A stretch of DNA of 64,000 nt from NCBI GenBank assembly GCA_029547185.1, contig JAKPPU010000186.1, positions 1 to 64,000 on the forward strand, written 5' to 3'. The notes under the pieces were generated by a model. The model was not told where the DNA came from and searched no databases. It saw only the letters and a list, made by a program, of their open reading frames with translations. Shown here one piece after another: positions 38,250 through 46,541 of this stretch. The position numbers and the translations under genes are program-made. How positions within the stretch are numbered: the first letter of the stretch is position 1; each line of letters begins with the position of its first letter. Origin of the DNA: Deltaproteobacteria bacterium (lineage in GTDB: Bacteria > Desulfobacterota > Desulfomonilia > UBA1062).

Positions 38250-38711
38250 CTACTTGAGTGGCCGGAAATACTCGATGTCGAAGATATTCCCCTTGCGCTC
38301 GCCCGCAAACTTCGCCTGAAGCTTCATCCCGATATTAATGTCCTCGGGCTTCACCTCGTCGATGATGTGCAGGAGCGACGTGTCCGATCCTTCGAGGCGG
38401 ATGAGGCCGTAAATGACCGGTGCCTTTCTGGGCAGCGATGCCAGCTGCCGCCTTACCACGGTATAGGTGACGAGTGTGCCGACCGACGACACTTCTTTCC
38501 ATTCCTCGTTGGGCGTAAAGCAGGTCGGGCAGCTCTTGCGCGGCGGCACATAGGTCTTCCCGCACTTCGTGCACTTCGTGCCCAGGATTTTCTGATCATC
38601 CCGCAGGCTGATGAAGAACCTGCTCGCCGTCTCACCTGCCCACCACTGGTACGGCACATTGATCCGGCTCTTGTACACCATAGGCTCTACATTTTCGAAA
38701 ATATCGCTCAC
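38250..38711 (-). CDS. DUF35 OB-fold/zinc-ribbon protein
   Basis: 153 residues, with a zinc ribbon at Cys47, Cys50, Cys61 and Cys64, then an OB fold with the family ending IFDIEYFRPLK. The longer N-terminal helix region contains PYQWWAGETASRFF, a motif also seen in the DUF35 part of the BKACE fusion (PYTYFAGRVGSKF). Placed immediately before the type-B thiolase-like gene. Probable acyl-CoA-binding partner of copy-1 thiolase-like proteins. Confidence 0.92.
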   Translation of the reverse strand: MSDIFENVEPMVYKSRINVPYQWWAGETASRFFISLRDDQKILGTKCTKCGKTYVPPRKSCPTCFTPNEEWKEVSSVGTLVTYTVVRRQLASLPRKAPVIYGLIRLEGSDTSLLHIIDEVKPEDINIGMKLQAKFAGERKGNIFDIEYFRPLK

Positions 38712-38714
38712 GTC

Positions 38715-39485
38715 TCACCTCCCGATGATATATCTGTGGGGATCAACTTCCTCCCTCAGGATCTTGAGCTCGTTCTCATGGGGCGGGTCTGTCTCCGTCA
38801 CATTGTCCGCCCAGAGAAGCTCGAACCCGCAGTTCTCCTGAACATCTTCCCTGCTGTAGCCGGGATTGACCGAGAGCACCTTCATCCTCTTGGTTTCGTC
38901 GTCGAACCCCATGATGGCCATGTTCGTGATGATCCGGTACGGGCCCGTTCCCTTCGGAAGTCCCGCCTCGTAACGGGAGTTGCCTCCTGTGAGGTATCCC
39001 GGCGACGTGATGAAATCGATGTCGTTCGTGAAGCGCTTCGCATCCTGCACGGTCATCATCATGGTCCGCCAGCACAGCGATGCCAGGTCATTGGCCCCTC
39101 CGGACCCCGGGAACCTCACCTTGGGCCTGCTGTGGTCACTCCCTATCATCGTGGAGTTGATGTTCCCGTACATGTCGATCTGAGCGCCGCCTAAGAAGGT
39201 GTAGTCGACCATGCCCCTCTGGCAGGTCTCCATGATCTCGGGCATCGAGCTCGCCATGATAGCCCTGTGGAACGTCCTCGAGTCCCCCACCGAGATGGGC
39301 ATCGAGGGAAGGATCGGTGCCACTCCCCCTGCCTCGAACATGACGCACATGTTGGGCGAGTGGGTCTTCTGTGCAAGCATCGCCGCCGCACACGGTGCCC
39401 CGGTCCCAACAACCACCGTGGAACCGTCCTCGAGGTTCCTCGCCGCCACGCATATCATCAGCTCCAGTGGATTATAGTCAGCCAT
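38715..39485 (-). CDS. CoA-transferase-fold enzyme, beta subunit (glutaconate CoA-transferase/IpdB type)
   Basis: 256 residues. The family motif MFEAGGVAP...LPSMPISVGD is present; Glu51 in it lines up with the catalytic glutamate region of glutaconate CoA-transferase beta. A further conserved patch is FLGGAQIDMYGNINSTMIG, followed by FPGSGGANDLAS. The start MADYNPLEL follows GGGGGTAGTGTT. It is paired with the alpha gene just upstream. Two roles are possible: CoA transfer, or hydrolytic C-C ring opening as in steroid IpdAB. Context (crotonase, thiolase-like proteins) allows both. Confidence 0.88.
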   Translation of the reverse strand: MADYNPLELMICVAARNLEDGSTVVVGTGAPCAAAMLAQKTHSPNMCVMFEAGGVAPILPSMPISVGDSRTFHRAIMASSMPEIMETCQRGMVDYTFLGGAQIDMYGNINSTMIGSDHSRPKVRFPGSGGANDLASLCWRTMMMTVQDAKRFTNDIDFITSPGYLTGGNSRYEAGLPKGTGPYRIITNMAIMGFDDETKRMKVLSVNPGYSREDVQENCGFELLWADNVTETDPPHENELKILREEVDPHRYIIGR

Positions 39486-39520
39486 AACACTACCCCCCTG
39501 CTCTTTCATGTTTAATGCGA

Positions 39521-40543
39521 TCACTCGGTCGGGATGAGAAATTCCGCTGCCCGAAGCTTCTTCATCTTCTCGATGCCGCCATTGAGCTCGAGATACTCGT
39601 AGAAGTTCTTCGTCCCGAAGATCTGCCTGTCGATGAACTTCCTGAACTCATCGGGGTCCTTCTCCGCCTTGAGCCATTCCTTGATGTGAGCCTCGTCCGA
39701 GAAGTACTCATAGGGCATGTTGCCCGGATAGCTCCCGTAGGGCACCTCGACCACCGCATCCACGCACCAGTAGGGGATGAACGTGGCTGAAGGATTCTGC
39801 CGGATCTGTTCGTTGGGGATGATCCTCTCGGTCGTGAGCACCACCCGCTTCGAGGCCTTGGCGAGGTCCTGGTCCGATACCGATGACCCGTAGAGGTGCG
39901 CATTCCCGTAGACATCGCACTCATGCACGTGGATCGCGGCAAAATCCGGATACAGTGCCGGAAACGCCACATACTTCTGTCCCGTGAACGGGCACAGGAT
40001 CTCCTTGGCTGCGCTGTACTTGAACGTGTCCGTCCCCATGATGTTGCGTGCAGGCAGGAACGACAATCCCATGGCCGCCGCCTTGATCCGCCAGGAAAGC
40101 GTCGCGTTCGTCCACTCGGTGAGCTTCACCTTCCCGCTCTCGATGTATCTCCTCGCATTGGGCGAGAGCCCGCGGGCCTCCAGGCCGATGATGTATGCGA
40201 TATCCAGCCGGTCGAAGCATTCCCCTGCGCAGAGAATCTGAAAATCGTGCGTCGACGTATGGCCCGCAAACCCGAGGTGCTTCTTGCCCTGCCTCACCAT
40301 CTCGTGGAGGATCGCGGTCGGAATCCTGTTTGCCCCGAACCCGCCGATGGTTACGTAATCCCCATCGTGCACCATCGTCCGTACCACCTCCTCTACGGTC
40401 GACAGCTTGGGCTTGAGCGCCCGCGACTTATTCCGAAACGCCTCCCGCGCCAAATCCGCATCGGGGTTGCTGAACAGCTCGTTCTGCCCCGTCTTGAGCA
40501 CAATCGCCTTTTCTTCGTCGATTTCATTCAGCATGGTCGTCAT
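39521..40543 (-). CDS. CoA-transferase-fold enzyme, alpha subunit (glutaconate CoA-transferase/IpdA type)
   Basis: 340 residues. After an N-terminal extension of about 45 residues comes the class I fold with VTIGGFGANRIPTAILHEM (near 65), RNIMGTDTFKYSA, HVHECDVYGNAHLYG and VLTTERIIP. The extension is longer than in short glutaconate CoA-transferase alpha chains and similar to IpdA-type proteins. The ATG follows GGGAGTTTTTGTC. The beta gene begins 35 bases after its stop. Works as a heteromer with it. Confidence 0.88.
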   Translation of the reverse strand: MTTMLNEIDEEKAIVLKTGQNELFSNPDADLAREAFRNKSRALKPKLSTVEEVVRTMVHDGDYVTIGGFGANRIPTAILHEMVRQGKKHLGFAGHTSTHDFQILCAGECFDRLDIAYIIGLEARGLSPNARRYIESGKVKLTEWTNATLSWRIKAAAMGLSFLPARNIMGTDTFKYSAAKEILCPFTGQKYVAFPALYPDFAAIHVHECDVYGNAHLYGSSVSDQDLAKASKRVVLTTERIIPNEQIRQNPSATFIPYWCVDAVVEVPYGSYPGNMPYEYFSDEAHIKEWLKAEKDPDEFRKFIDRQIFGTKNFYEYLELNGGIEKMKKLRAAEFLIPTE

Positions 40544-40645
40544 GACAAAAACTCCCTTGAATTATGAAATATCCTTGCGGGCCGTCTGAACCCGCTTCCG
40601 CTTGACTTGCCCTTCCCTGCCCTTCGAGACACTCCTTTAAGGTCT

Positions 40646-41422
40646 TCATCTGTCCTTGAAAACCGGCTTGCGTTTCTCGAGAAAAGCCCGGATGCCTTCC
40701 TTCTTGTCTTCGCTCTCTGCAATCCTTCCGAAAAGCCTGCTTTCCAGCTTGAGCCCCTCCTCGAGAGACATTTTTCCTCCGTCTACGGCTGCCTCTACGA
40801 TAGACCTCACGGCAATCTGCCCTTTCTTCGAGATGCTCTTTGCGAGCTTCGCGACTTCGGCGAGAAGATCGGCGTCCGGGACAACCCTGTTGACCAGGCC
40901 GACCCTCTCGGCCTCTTTCATGCCGATGAACTTGGCGGTGAGCATGTATTCGAGGGCCCGTGCCGTTCCGAGAAGCCTCGTCATGCGCTGTGTGCCCCCG
41001 AACCCGGGCATGATCCCGAGCATGATCTCGGGCAGCCCCATCTGTGCCCCTTCGGCTGCTATCCGCATGTGGCACGCCAGTGCGAGCTCGGTTCCCCCGC
41101 CGAGGCACATGCCGTTTATCGCTGCGATGAAAGGCTTGCGCGAACTCTCGATGAGGTTCAGGATCTCCTGCGCCTTTGAGGTAGCCTCGACGCCCTTCTC
41201 GAACGTGTCGACCGCATTCACCGCGTTCACGTCGGCGCCCACGACGAAGGTCGGACCATCTCCCGTGATGACGACTACCTTGACCGCCTCGTCGGTTGGA
41301 ATCCGTCTGAGGCAGTCCTCCATCTGGGACATGACCACTTCATCCAGCGTATTCATGGGGGGGTTGCTTATCTTTAAGAGGGCAACCCCGTATTCATCGA
41401 CGCTGTAGCTCACCTTTTCCAC
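40646..41422 (-). CDS. Enoyl-CoA hydratase/isomerase (crotonase family)
   Basis: 258 residues. The hydratase glutamates are present in GGGTELALAC (about 112) and LPEIMLGIMPGFGGTQR (about 132). The protein resembles the hydratase half of FadB/FadJ more than the copy at 12327-13097. It lies 12 bases after the DUF35-BKACE gene and about 100 bases before the CoA-transferase alpha gene. EchA20, the steroid-pathway partner of IpdAB, is also a crotonase, so this neighbour pair is suggestive. Exact reaction not known. Confidence 0.92.
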   Translation of the reverse strand: MEKVSYSVDEYGVALLKISNPPMNTLDEVVMSQMEDCLRRIPTDEAVKVVVITGDGPTFVVGADVNAVNAVDTFEKGVEATSKAQEILNLIESSRKPFIAAINGMCLGGGTELALACHMRIAAEGAQMGLPEIMLGIMPGFGGTQRMTRLLGTARALEYMLTAKFIGMKEAERVGLVNRVVPDADLLAEVAKLAKSISKKGQIAVRSIVEAAVDGGKMSLEEGLKLESRLFGRIAESEDKKEGIRAFLEKRKPVFKDR

Positions 41423-41434
41423 GTCCGGATTCCT

Positions 41435-42856
41435 TTATATCTTCCTCAAGCCCATGAGCTCGCGGGCTTCATCCGGCGTCGCCGGGACCCTGTTGAAGAT
41501 CTCCGCGATCCTCACCGCCCACTCGACCTGCTCGTAGCTGCCCTTTGCCAGGTCGCCGTTGGGGACCCTGATGTTGTCCTCGAGGCCGACCCGCATGTGT
41601 CCGCCGAGCATGCACGACATGGTTATGCAGGGGAACTGGTCGGTCCCCACTCCGCAGGTCGTGAAATTGGCATACGGCGGCAGCGCGTTCTTCATGGCGA
41701 TGAATGAATCAGGCCTGAACGATTGTCCTCCCGCAACGCCCCAGACGAAGTTGAAGTTGATGGGCTCGGTGAAGAAGCCCTGCTTCATGATGATGAGCGT
41801 GTTGTCGAGCCCGCCCATGTCATAGCATTCGATCTCGGGCTTCACCCCGTTTTCCTCCATGGCCTTCCCGAAGTCCTGCAGCATGGTGAAGGTGTTTTCG
41901 AATACATAGTCGAGGAATATCTTGCCGCTCCTCCTGTCCAGGATGCTGAAGTTCATCGTATTGGTATTGAGAGAGGCCATCTCGGGCCTGACATGGATGA
42001 TCTGGCTGATGCGCTGCTCGGCGGTCTTGTACATCCCCACTGCCGAGCTTAAGTTCACGATGAGCTCGGGGCACCTGTCCTTGATCGCGTCGTGGGTGTC
42101 CTTGATCCGTGCGTGATCGTGCGTCGCCATGCCGGTGTCCTCTCTGGCGTGCACGTGAACCATGGCGGCTCCGGCCTTGTAGCACTTGTATGCCTCTTCC
42201 GCGAACTCCTGGGGCGTGTACGGCACGTAAGGGGTCTGATTCTTCATAGTGGCCGCCCCTGCCAGTGCAGCCGTGATGATCACCTTGTTCGACAGGGCCT
42301 TCTTTCTCTCGAGCATCGCCTTCTCGTCATCGGACAACGATGCCTTTGCAGGCCTTGCGGCAGGAGCTGAACGGTCGAGGACCTGAACTCTCTCCTTGAC
42401 CGGGGCAAAGTGATCGATATCGAGAATGGTGTTCGTGGTCTCCTTGGCAAACACCGCCTCCACCTTCATGCCGATCTCGACCTTCTCGGGATCGACTCCT
42501 TCGAGGATGTGCACGAAGGGCGTGTCCGCTCCGTCGAGCTTGATGAGCGCCATCACGAAGGGGGCCTTCCTCGGCAGGTGCTTGTCGTCGTAGCGGACCA
42601 CGGTATAGTTGGTGACTGTACCGGTATTCTTGAGATCCACCCAGTTCTCGCGGATGTCCGAGAAGCACTTCTCGCAGGTCTGCCTGGGCGGTATGAACAC
42701 CTTGCCGCACGTGCCGCACCTGACGCCCATGATCTTCTTCTGGTCCCTGATCGTGGTGATGAATTTGCTCCCCACCCTTCCGGCGAAATAGGTGTACGGC
42801 AGGGCCAGCTTGCCCTCTACGGTAAAGCAATCTTTATTGTCGAATTCCTGCTTCAT
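41435..42856 (-). CDS. DUF35-BKACE fusion: zinc-ribbon/OB-fold plus beta-keto-acid cleavage enzyme
   Basis: 473 residues joining two families. Residues 1-150 are a DUF35 unit with zinc ribbon Cys47/Cys50/Cys61/Cys64 and the ending ILDIDHFAPVKE. A charged, alanine-rich linker (about 151-190) follows. Residues 190-473 form a BKACE TIM barrel: zinc ligands His234 and His236 in MVHVHARE, GGHMRVGLEDN with His420 and Glu426 near the end, and GVGTDQFPC. BKACE enzymes condense a beta-keto acid with acetyl-CoA and split it to acetoacetate and a new acyl-CoA. DUF35 would normally serve a thiolase-like partner, so the fusion suggests an acyl-CoA handed between them. The frame is continuous. Confidence 0.9.
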   Translation of the reverse strand: MKQEFDNKDCFTVEGKLALPYTYFAGRVGSKFITTIRDQKKIMGVRCGTCGKVFIPPRQTCEKCFSDIRENWVDLKNTGTVTNYTVVRYDDKHLPRKAPFVMALIKLDGADTPFVHILEGVDPEKVEIGMKVEAVFAKETTNTILDIDHFAPVKERVQVLDRSAPAARPAKASLSDDEKAMLERKKALSNKVIITAALAGAATMKNQTPYVPYTPQEFAEEAYKCYKAGAAMVHVHAREDTGMATHDHARIKDTHDAIKDRCPELIVNLSSAVGMYKTAEQRISQIIHVRPEMASLNTNTMNFSILDRRSGKIFLDYVFENTFTMLQDFGKAMEENGVKPEIECYDMGGLDNTLIIMKQGFFTEPINFNFVWGVAGGQSFRPDSFIAMKNALPPYANFTTCGVGTDQFPCITMSCMLGGHMRVGLEDNIRVPNGDLAKGSYEQVEWAVRIAEIFNRVPATPDEARELMGLRKI

Positions 42857-42867
42857 GGCTCTTCTCC

Positions 42868-44055
42868 TTACTCATCAATCTCGAAATACAGGATATCTTT
42901 GAAGCTCCCCGTCCTGTTCTCGTTCCATACAGGCCGTACCCTGGTCCCGGATTTCTCGTTCCAGCCCCTCTCAATCCGGTCTATCTGATCGCGCCTGATA
43001 AAATGCGTAAAGGTCTCATTGCCCTTGCAGCCGTCCAGACGGATATGTATACTGCCGTAGGGGGTCTCTCTGGTTTCTCCGGTGAGCGGATCCGGGCTTG
43101 CGTAGTATGCATAGTCCATGTACCTCACCTGCCCCTTGGGGCCCACTTCCACCCACTCGTCGGAACGTACCCGGCACTCCGCGCAGATCTCTCTCGCCGG
43201 GAGCTGAATCCTTCCGCACTTCGGGCACTTTGTCCCTATGATCTTCTTGTCTTTGAGCGCGCGCAGAAACCTCCCCATGTACGGGCCCGTGGCAAACCGC
43301 TGGTTCACCGATATGGTCTTCTTGAGGACCAGGAGCTCCTGCTCCTTTACATCGCCTGCCATGGGGTCCACGTACTTCTCGAAGAACTCCCCCCACTTCA
43401 TGACGAGGTTGATGTCGCCGACTACCGCTGCCCTGGCTGCCCCGAGCAGGCTCTGGGCATCGATCTTTCCGAGGCTGAAGTCCACGTAGTCTTTCGCATC
43501 GATGAACTCCAGCTTGGTGGTGGGCTTCCCGTCGATCTTGTCGATCACCTTGCAGGTCTTGTCCTTGATGATGACCGACCACTGCCCGCCATAGTCTCCA
43601 CCGAGGTCGAAGGCGAACACCGCGTCGACCCCCTCGGCCGCTGCCGGCCTGAACCGCTTCTCGACCGTCCCGAACATGTCGAGGAGGTAATCCCTCACCG
43701 ACATCTCCTTCTTGGCCTGTGTGAACTTGCGGAACATCTTCGCGGTCTTCCCGAGCGCCCCGAGGTCTCCCTCCGCCTTGAGCTTTCCCGAAGTGAATGC
43801 GCTCATGCCGTCCACCTTGCCGACGTTCACGCCCACGAAGGTCTCGCCGTCCGTGACGGTTACAACGCAGCATCCCGACAGATCGTCGGTCTTTTCGATG
43901 GTCATTTTGCCGTTTTTGACCGAGAGCTTCCACTTGCCCTCACCCGTTATGTCGTACCCGAACGATGCATCCACTCCTTGTGCACCTTCAGGCCTGAAGC
44001 GCTCCTGCATCGTATTGAAAATGTCTTCTACCTTTACACCGAAATATTCGGCCAT
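42868..44055 (-). CDS. SCP2-SCP2-DUF35 triple-domain protein
   Basis: 395 residues. Two tandem SCP2-like sterol-carrier domains occupy about 1-115 and 118-235; each starts with a similar helix (DIFNTMQERFRPEGAQGVDA and DMFGTVEKRFRPAAAEGVDA). A DUF35 unit follows (about 250-395) with zinc ribbon Cys277/Cys280/Cys291/Cys294 and ending SFKDILYFEIDE. SCP2 domains bind lipids or acyl-CoAs in a hydrophobic tunnel. The order is the reverse of eukaryotic SCP-x, where a thiolase carries a C-terminal SCP2. It lies 10 bases after a type-A thiolase-like gene and probably delivers substrate to it. Confidence 0.88.
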   Translation of the reverse strand: MAEYFGVKVEDIFNTMQERFRPEGAQGVDASFGYDITGEGKWKLSVKNGKMTIEKTDDLSGCCVVTVTDGETFVGVNVGKVDGMSAFTSGKLKAEGDLGALGKTAKMFRKFTQAKKEMSVRDYLLDMFGTVEKRFRPAAAEGVDAVFAFDLGGDYGGQWSVIIKDKTCKVIDKIDGKPTTKLEFIDAKDYVDFSLGKIDAQSLLGAARAAVVGDINLVMKWGEFFEKYVDPMAGDVKEQELLVLKKTISVNQRFATGPYMGRFLRALKDKKIIGTKCPKCGRIQLPAREICAECRVRSDEWVEVGPKGQVRYMDYAYYASPDPLTGETRETPYGSIHIRLDGCKGNETFTHFIRRDQIDRIERGWNEKSGTRVRPVWNENRTGSFKDILYFEIDE

Positions 44056-44065
44056 CGTCCACCTC

Positions 44066-45265
44066 CTACCAGTTCAGTTCTTTTTCAAGCATCATGAGCA
44101 CGGTCCACATCGTTCCGCCGAATCCGGAAGCGAGTGCATGGTTTACCGGTGTGGGAATCTGGTGCGCTCCCGCATCGCCCCGTATCTGCAGTGCCGCCTC
44201 GGCTACCCGTACAAGGGCCGTCGCCCCGATCGGGTTCGAGCCGATGACGCCGCCCGACGGATTGACGGGCATCTTGCCGCCGATCATGATATCCTTGTTC
44301 TCCACCAGCTTCAGGTGCTCGTCTCCTTTTAGAAGGAAGAAGTCACGGAGCCAGTCCACAGCCCACCAGGAGGCGGGGTCGTACATCTCGAACACGTCGA
44401 AGTAATCGATGGGCTTCTTGATGTTGTTGCGTTCGAAGAGTCTCTTGGCGGCCAGACTGTGCGTCATCGTCACCGGATACTTCTCGTCATACCCGAAGAT
44501 GAAGAAGGTCTCTTCACGGTGGACCGTCACGTGATCGCGTATCCATACCGGCTTCTTCGAGAGCGCCTTCGCCTTCTTCTCGCAGGCGAAGATGACCGCG
44601 CACGCGCCGTCCGACTGGGAGCACATCTCGATGAGCTTCAGGTCGCCGACCAGCTTGGGAGAGTTCTTGATGAGGTCGTCCATCTGCTCGAACTCCAGGC
44701 CGAAGGAACGGTGGGCGTTGGGGTTCAAGCTCGCGTGCTTGTCCATGATGATCCTGTACATCATGGACGCCTTCTTGGCCCTCTCCTCGCCGAACTCGTT
44801 GATCACGTCATAGGCTCCCGATCCAGTGAGGGCTCCTGTCTGCAGGTGCCTGAACCACAGCGGGTCCGCCATGTTGGTGATGCCGCCCGTCGTGTGACCC
44901 TCCTGGAGCTTCTCGAACCCGATTGCCATGACGATATCGTACATCCCCGAGGCAACCAGATTGTCGGAGGCGCATGCCAAGGTGATTCCGACCGTGCCCC
45001 CCGTCGTTATCCTGAACTCGCTCTTTCCATAGGCGCCCGTGCCGATCACGTGCCACAGATCCGGCTGGTAGATCATCTCGAAGAGCTCCATGTTCCCGTG
45101 AACGATGCAATCTATGTCATCCATGGTGAGGCCGGCATCATCCAGCGCCAATTGTACTGCCTCGTGTATCATCTCCGGCTGATTGACGTCTTCCCGGTGG
45201 CTGGAGTACTTTGTCTGGCCTATCCCTATGATTCCTACATTTCTGTTCTTTTTCCTGTGTGCCAT
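44066..45265 (-). CDS. Thiolase-superfamily protein, type A (copy 2), lacking catalytic residues
   Basis: 399 residues, clearly paralogous to the protein at 35922-37085 (shared GQTKYSSHREDVNQPEMIHEA-like start, AHRSFG/NPHAQL region, NPSGGVIGSNPIGATA). The nucleophile position is Gly again (TTGGTVGITLA), without the nearby Cys of copy 1. GHP reads SNP, and the C-terminal Cys is replaced (GFGGTMW). All three usual thiolase catalytic positions are therefore changed. The ATG follows GGAGGCGCTCAT. It lies between a type-B gene (12 bases) and the SCP2-SCP2-DUF35 gene (10 bases). Confidence 0.87.
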   Translation of the reverse strand: MAHRKKNRNVGIIGIGQTKYSSHREDVNQPEMIHEAVQLALDDAGLTMDDIDCIVHGNMELFEMIYQPDLWHVIGTGAYGKSEFRITTGGTVGITLACASDNLVASGMYDIVMAIGFEKLQEGHTTGGITNMADPLWFRHLQTGALTGSGAYDVINEFGEERAKKASMMYRIIMDKHASLNPNAHRSFGLEFEQMDDLIKNSPKLVGDLKLIEMCSQSDGACAVIFACEKKAKALSKKPVWIRDHVTVHREETFFIFGYDEKYPVTMTHSLAAKRLFERNNIKKPIDYFDVFEMYDPASWWAVDWLRDFFLLKGDEHLKLVENKDIMIGGKMPVNPSGGVIGSNPIGATALVRVAEAALQIRGDAGAHQIPTPVNHALASGFGGTMWTVLMMLEKELNW

Positions 45266-45277
45266 ATGAGCGCCTCC

Positions 45278-46423
45278 TCACTTTTCCAGAATGAGAACTG
45301 CATGGTGCTGACCTGCCGCCCCATAGGTCCCGTGCGCCAGGGCCCTCTTCACTCCCTTGACCTGTCTCTTGCCCGCTTCACCCCGAAGTTGCAGGATGCA
45401 TTCTACGGCCCTCGCCACTCCGCCGATCATGATCGGGTTGCCGTTGAGCATGCCTCCCGAGAGATTCACATTCATGTCATCCGGGCCGCCCTTATCGATC
45501 CATGCGCCGCCCTTGCCTTCGTCTGCGATGCCGATCCCTTCCGCCCACATGGGAAGCTGGTACGCAAAAGAGTCCTTGAGCTCTATTATGTCGAGATCCT
45601 TCCTCGGGTTCTTCACCCCGGCCATGGCGTATGCCCTCTGGGCGGCCTTCTTCAGAGAAAAGTTGGAGGTCAGGTCCTTGTCCCCGAGGAAATAGCTGTC
45701 CATGCAGTTCCCGAAGCCCGTCAGCCACACGGGATTATCCGTGAACTCCTTGGCCCTTTCCTCGCAGCAGAGCAGCATCCCGTACGCCCAATCCGTAACC
45801 GGATACTGGTGAAGCTCCCGGATAGGGTCCGCGATCATCGCAGACTTCTTGACATCCTTCTCCGTCACCGTCTTGTTCTCGCGGGCATACGGATTCTTTT
45901 TTGCATTCTTCCTCGAGCGGACCACGATCTTGGCAAGATGATCTTCCGTGACCCCGGATTTCTCCATGTACTCCCTGGCCTGGAAGGCGTTCGCGTTGAG
46001 GAAATCGAGACCCATGGGCCTGCAGTAGAAAGGATCGAAGGCCAGATTGGTATTCATGAGCCGGCTTTCGGTCTGAGACTCCTTGCAGTGGCCCATGAAA
46101 AGAATCACGTCGTCATGTCCGGAAAGAATGCTCGCCATGGCATAGCCGAGGCCGTTGATCCCCTCCTGGGCCATCTTCTCTTCGCCCCTGAAATGGGCTC
46201 CCACGACATCCGTCACGCCATTGTTCGAAATCGTCCGGGCGTCGTAAACATCGTCGGAGCACGTGACGATGTTCCTGATGCCTTTATCCAGATCAAACGT
46301 CACCCCTGTCTGTTCCAGAATGGACTCCAAGCATGGGAGAAGCATGTCCTGGAAACGCCTATCCCAGTAATCACCATCGTTCTTGATTTGTGATATGGCA
46401 CACACCGCGACTCTCTTTCCCAT
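45278..46423 (-). CDS. Thiolase-superfamily protein, type B (copy 2), lacking catalytic residues
   Basis: 381 residues, paralog of 37095-38240. The region around the nucleophile reads AQEGINGLGYAM, with no Cys. GHP is GNP (NGNPIMIGG), and the C-terminal motif is AAGQHHAV. The shared middle (FDPFYCRPMGLDFLNANAFQ versus FDPIYDRGLGMDMISASAMQ) shows common descent with copy 1. The ATG at 46423 has GGAGG 10 bases upstream; an ATG 18 bases earlier overlaps that ribosome site and is less likely. First gene of the dense catabolic operon. Confidence 0.86.
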   Translation of the reverse strand: MGKRVAVCAISQIKNDGDYWDRRFQDMLLPCLESILEQTGVTFDLDKGIRNIVTCSDDVYDARTISNNGVTDVVGAHFRGEEKMAQEGINGLGYAMASILSGHDDVILFMGHCKESQTESRLMNTNLAFDPFYCRPMGLDFLNANAFQAREYMEKSGVTEDHLAKIVVRSRKNAKKNPYARENKTVTEKDVKKSAMIADPIRELHQYPVTDWAYGMLLCCEERAKEFTDNPVWLTGFGNCMDSYFLGDKDLTSNFSLKKAAQRAYAMAGVKNPRKDLDIIELKDSFAYQLPMWAEGIGIADEGKGGAWIDKGGPDDMNVNLSGGMLNGNPIMIGGVARAVECILQLRGEAGKRQVKGVKRALAHGTYGAAGQHHAVLILEK

Positions 46424-46541
46424 TATATGGTAACCTCCCATCTATTAGGTTGATTTTCCTCCACCACTTGACCTACTCTCCCTCCGATTCTTTCCAAGAG
46501 CTGTCGCGCCGGCAACGGGACGGCAGCATGCATTCCTAAAG

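Noticed and set aside
44459..46393. 644-codon plus-strand frame across two thiolase-like genes
   Set aside because: Antisense shadow produced by biased codons; no family features.
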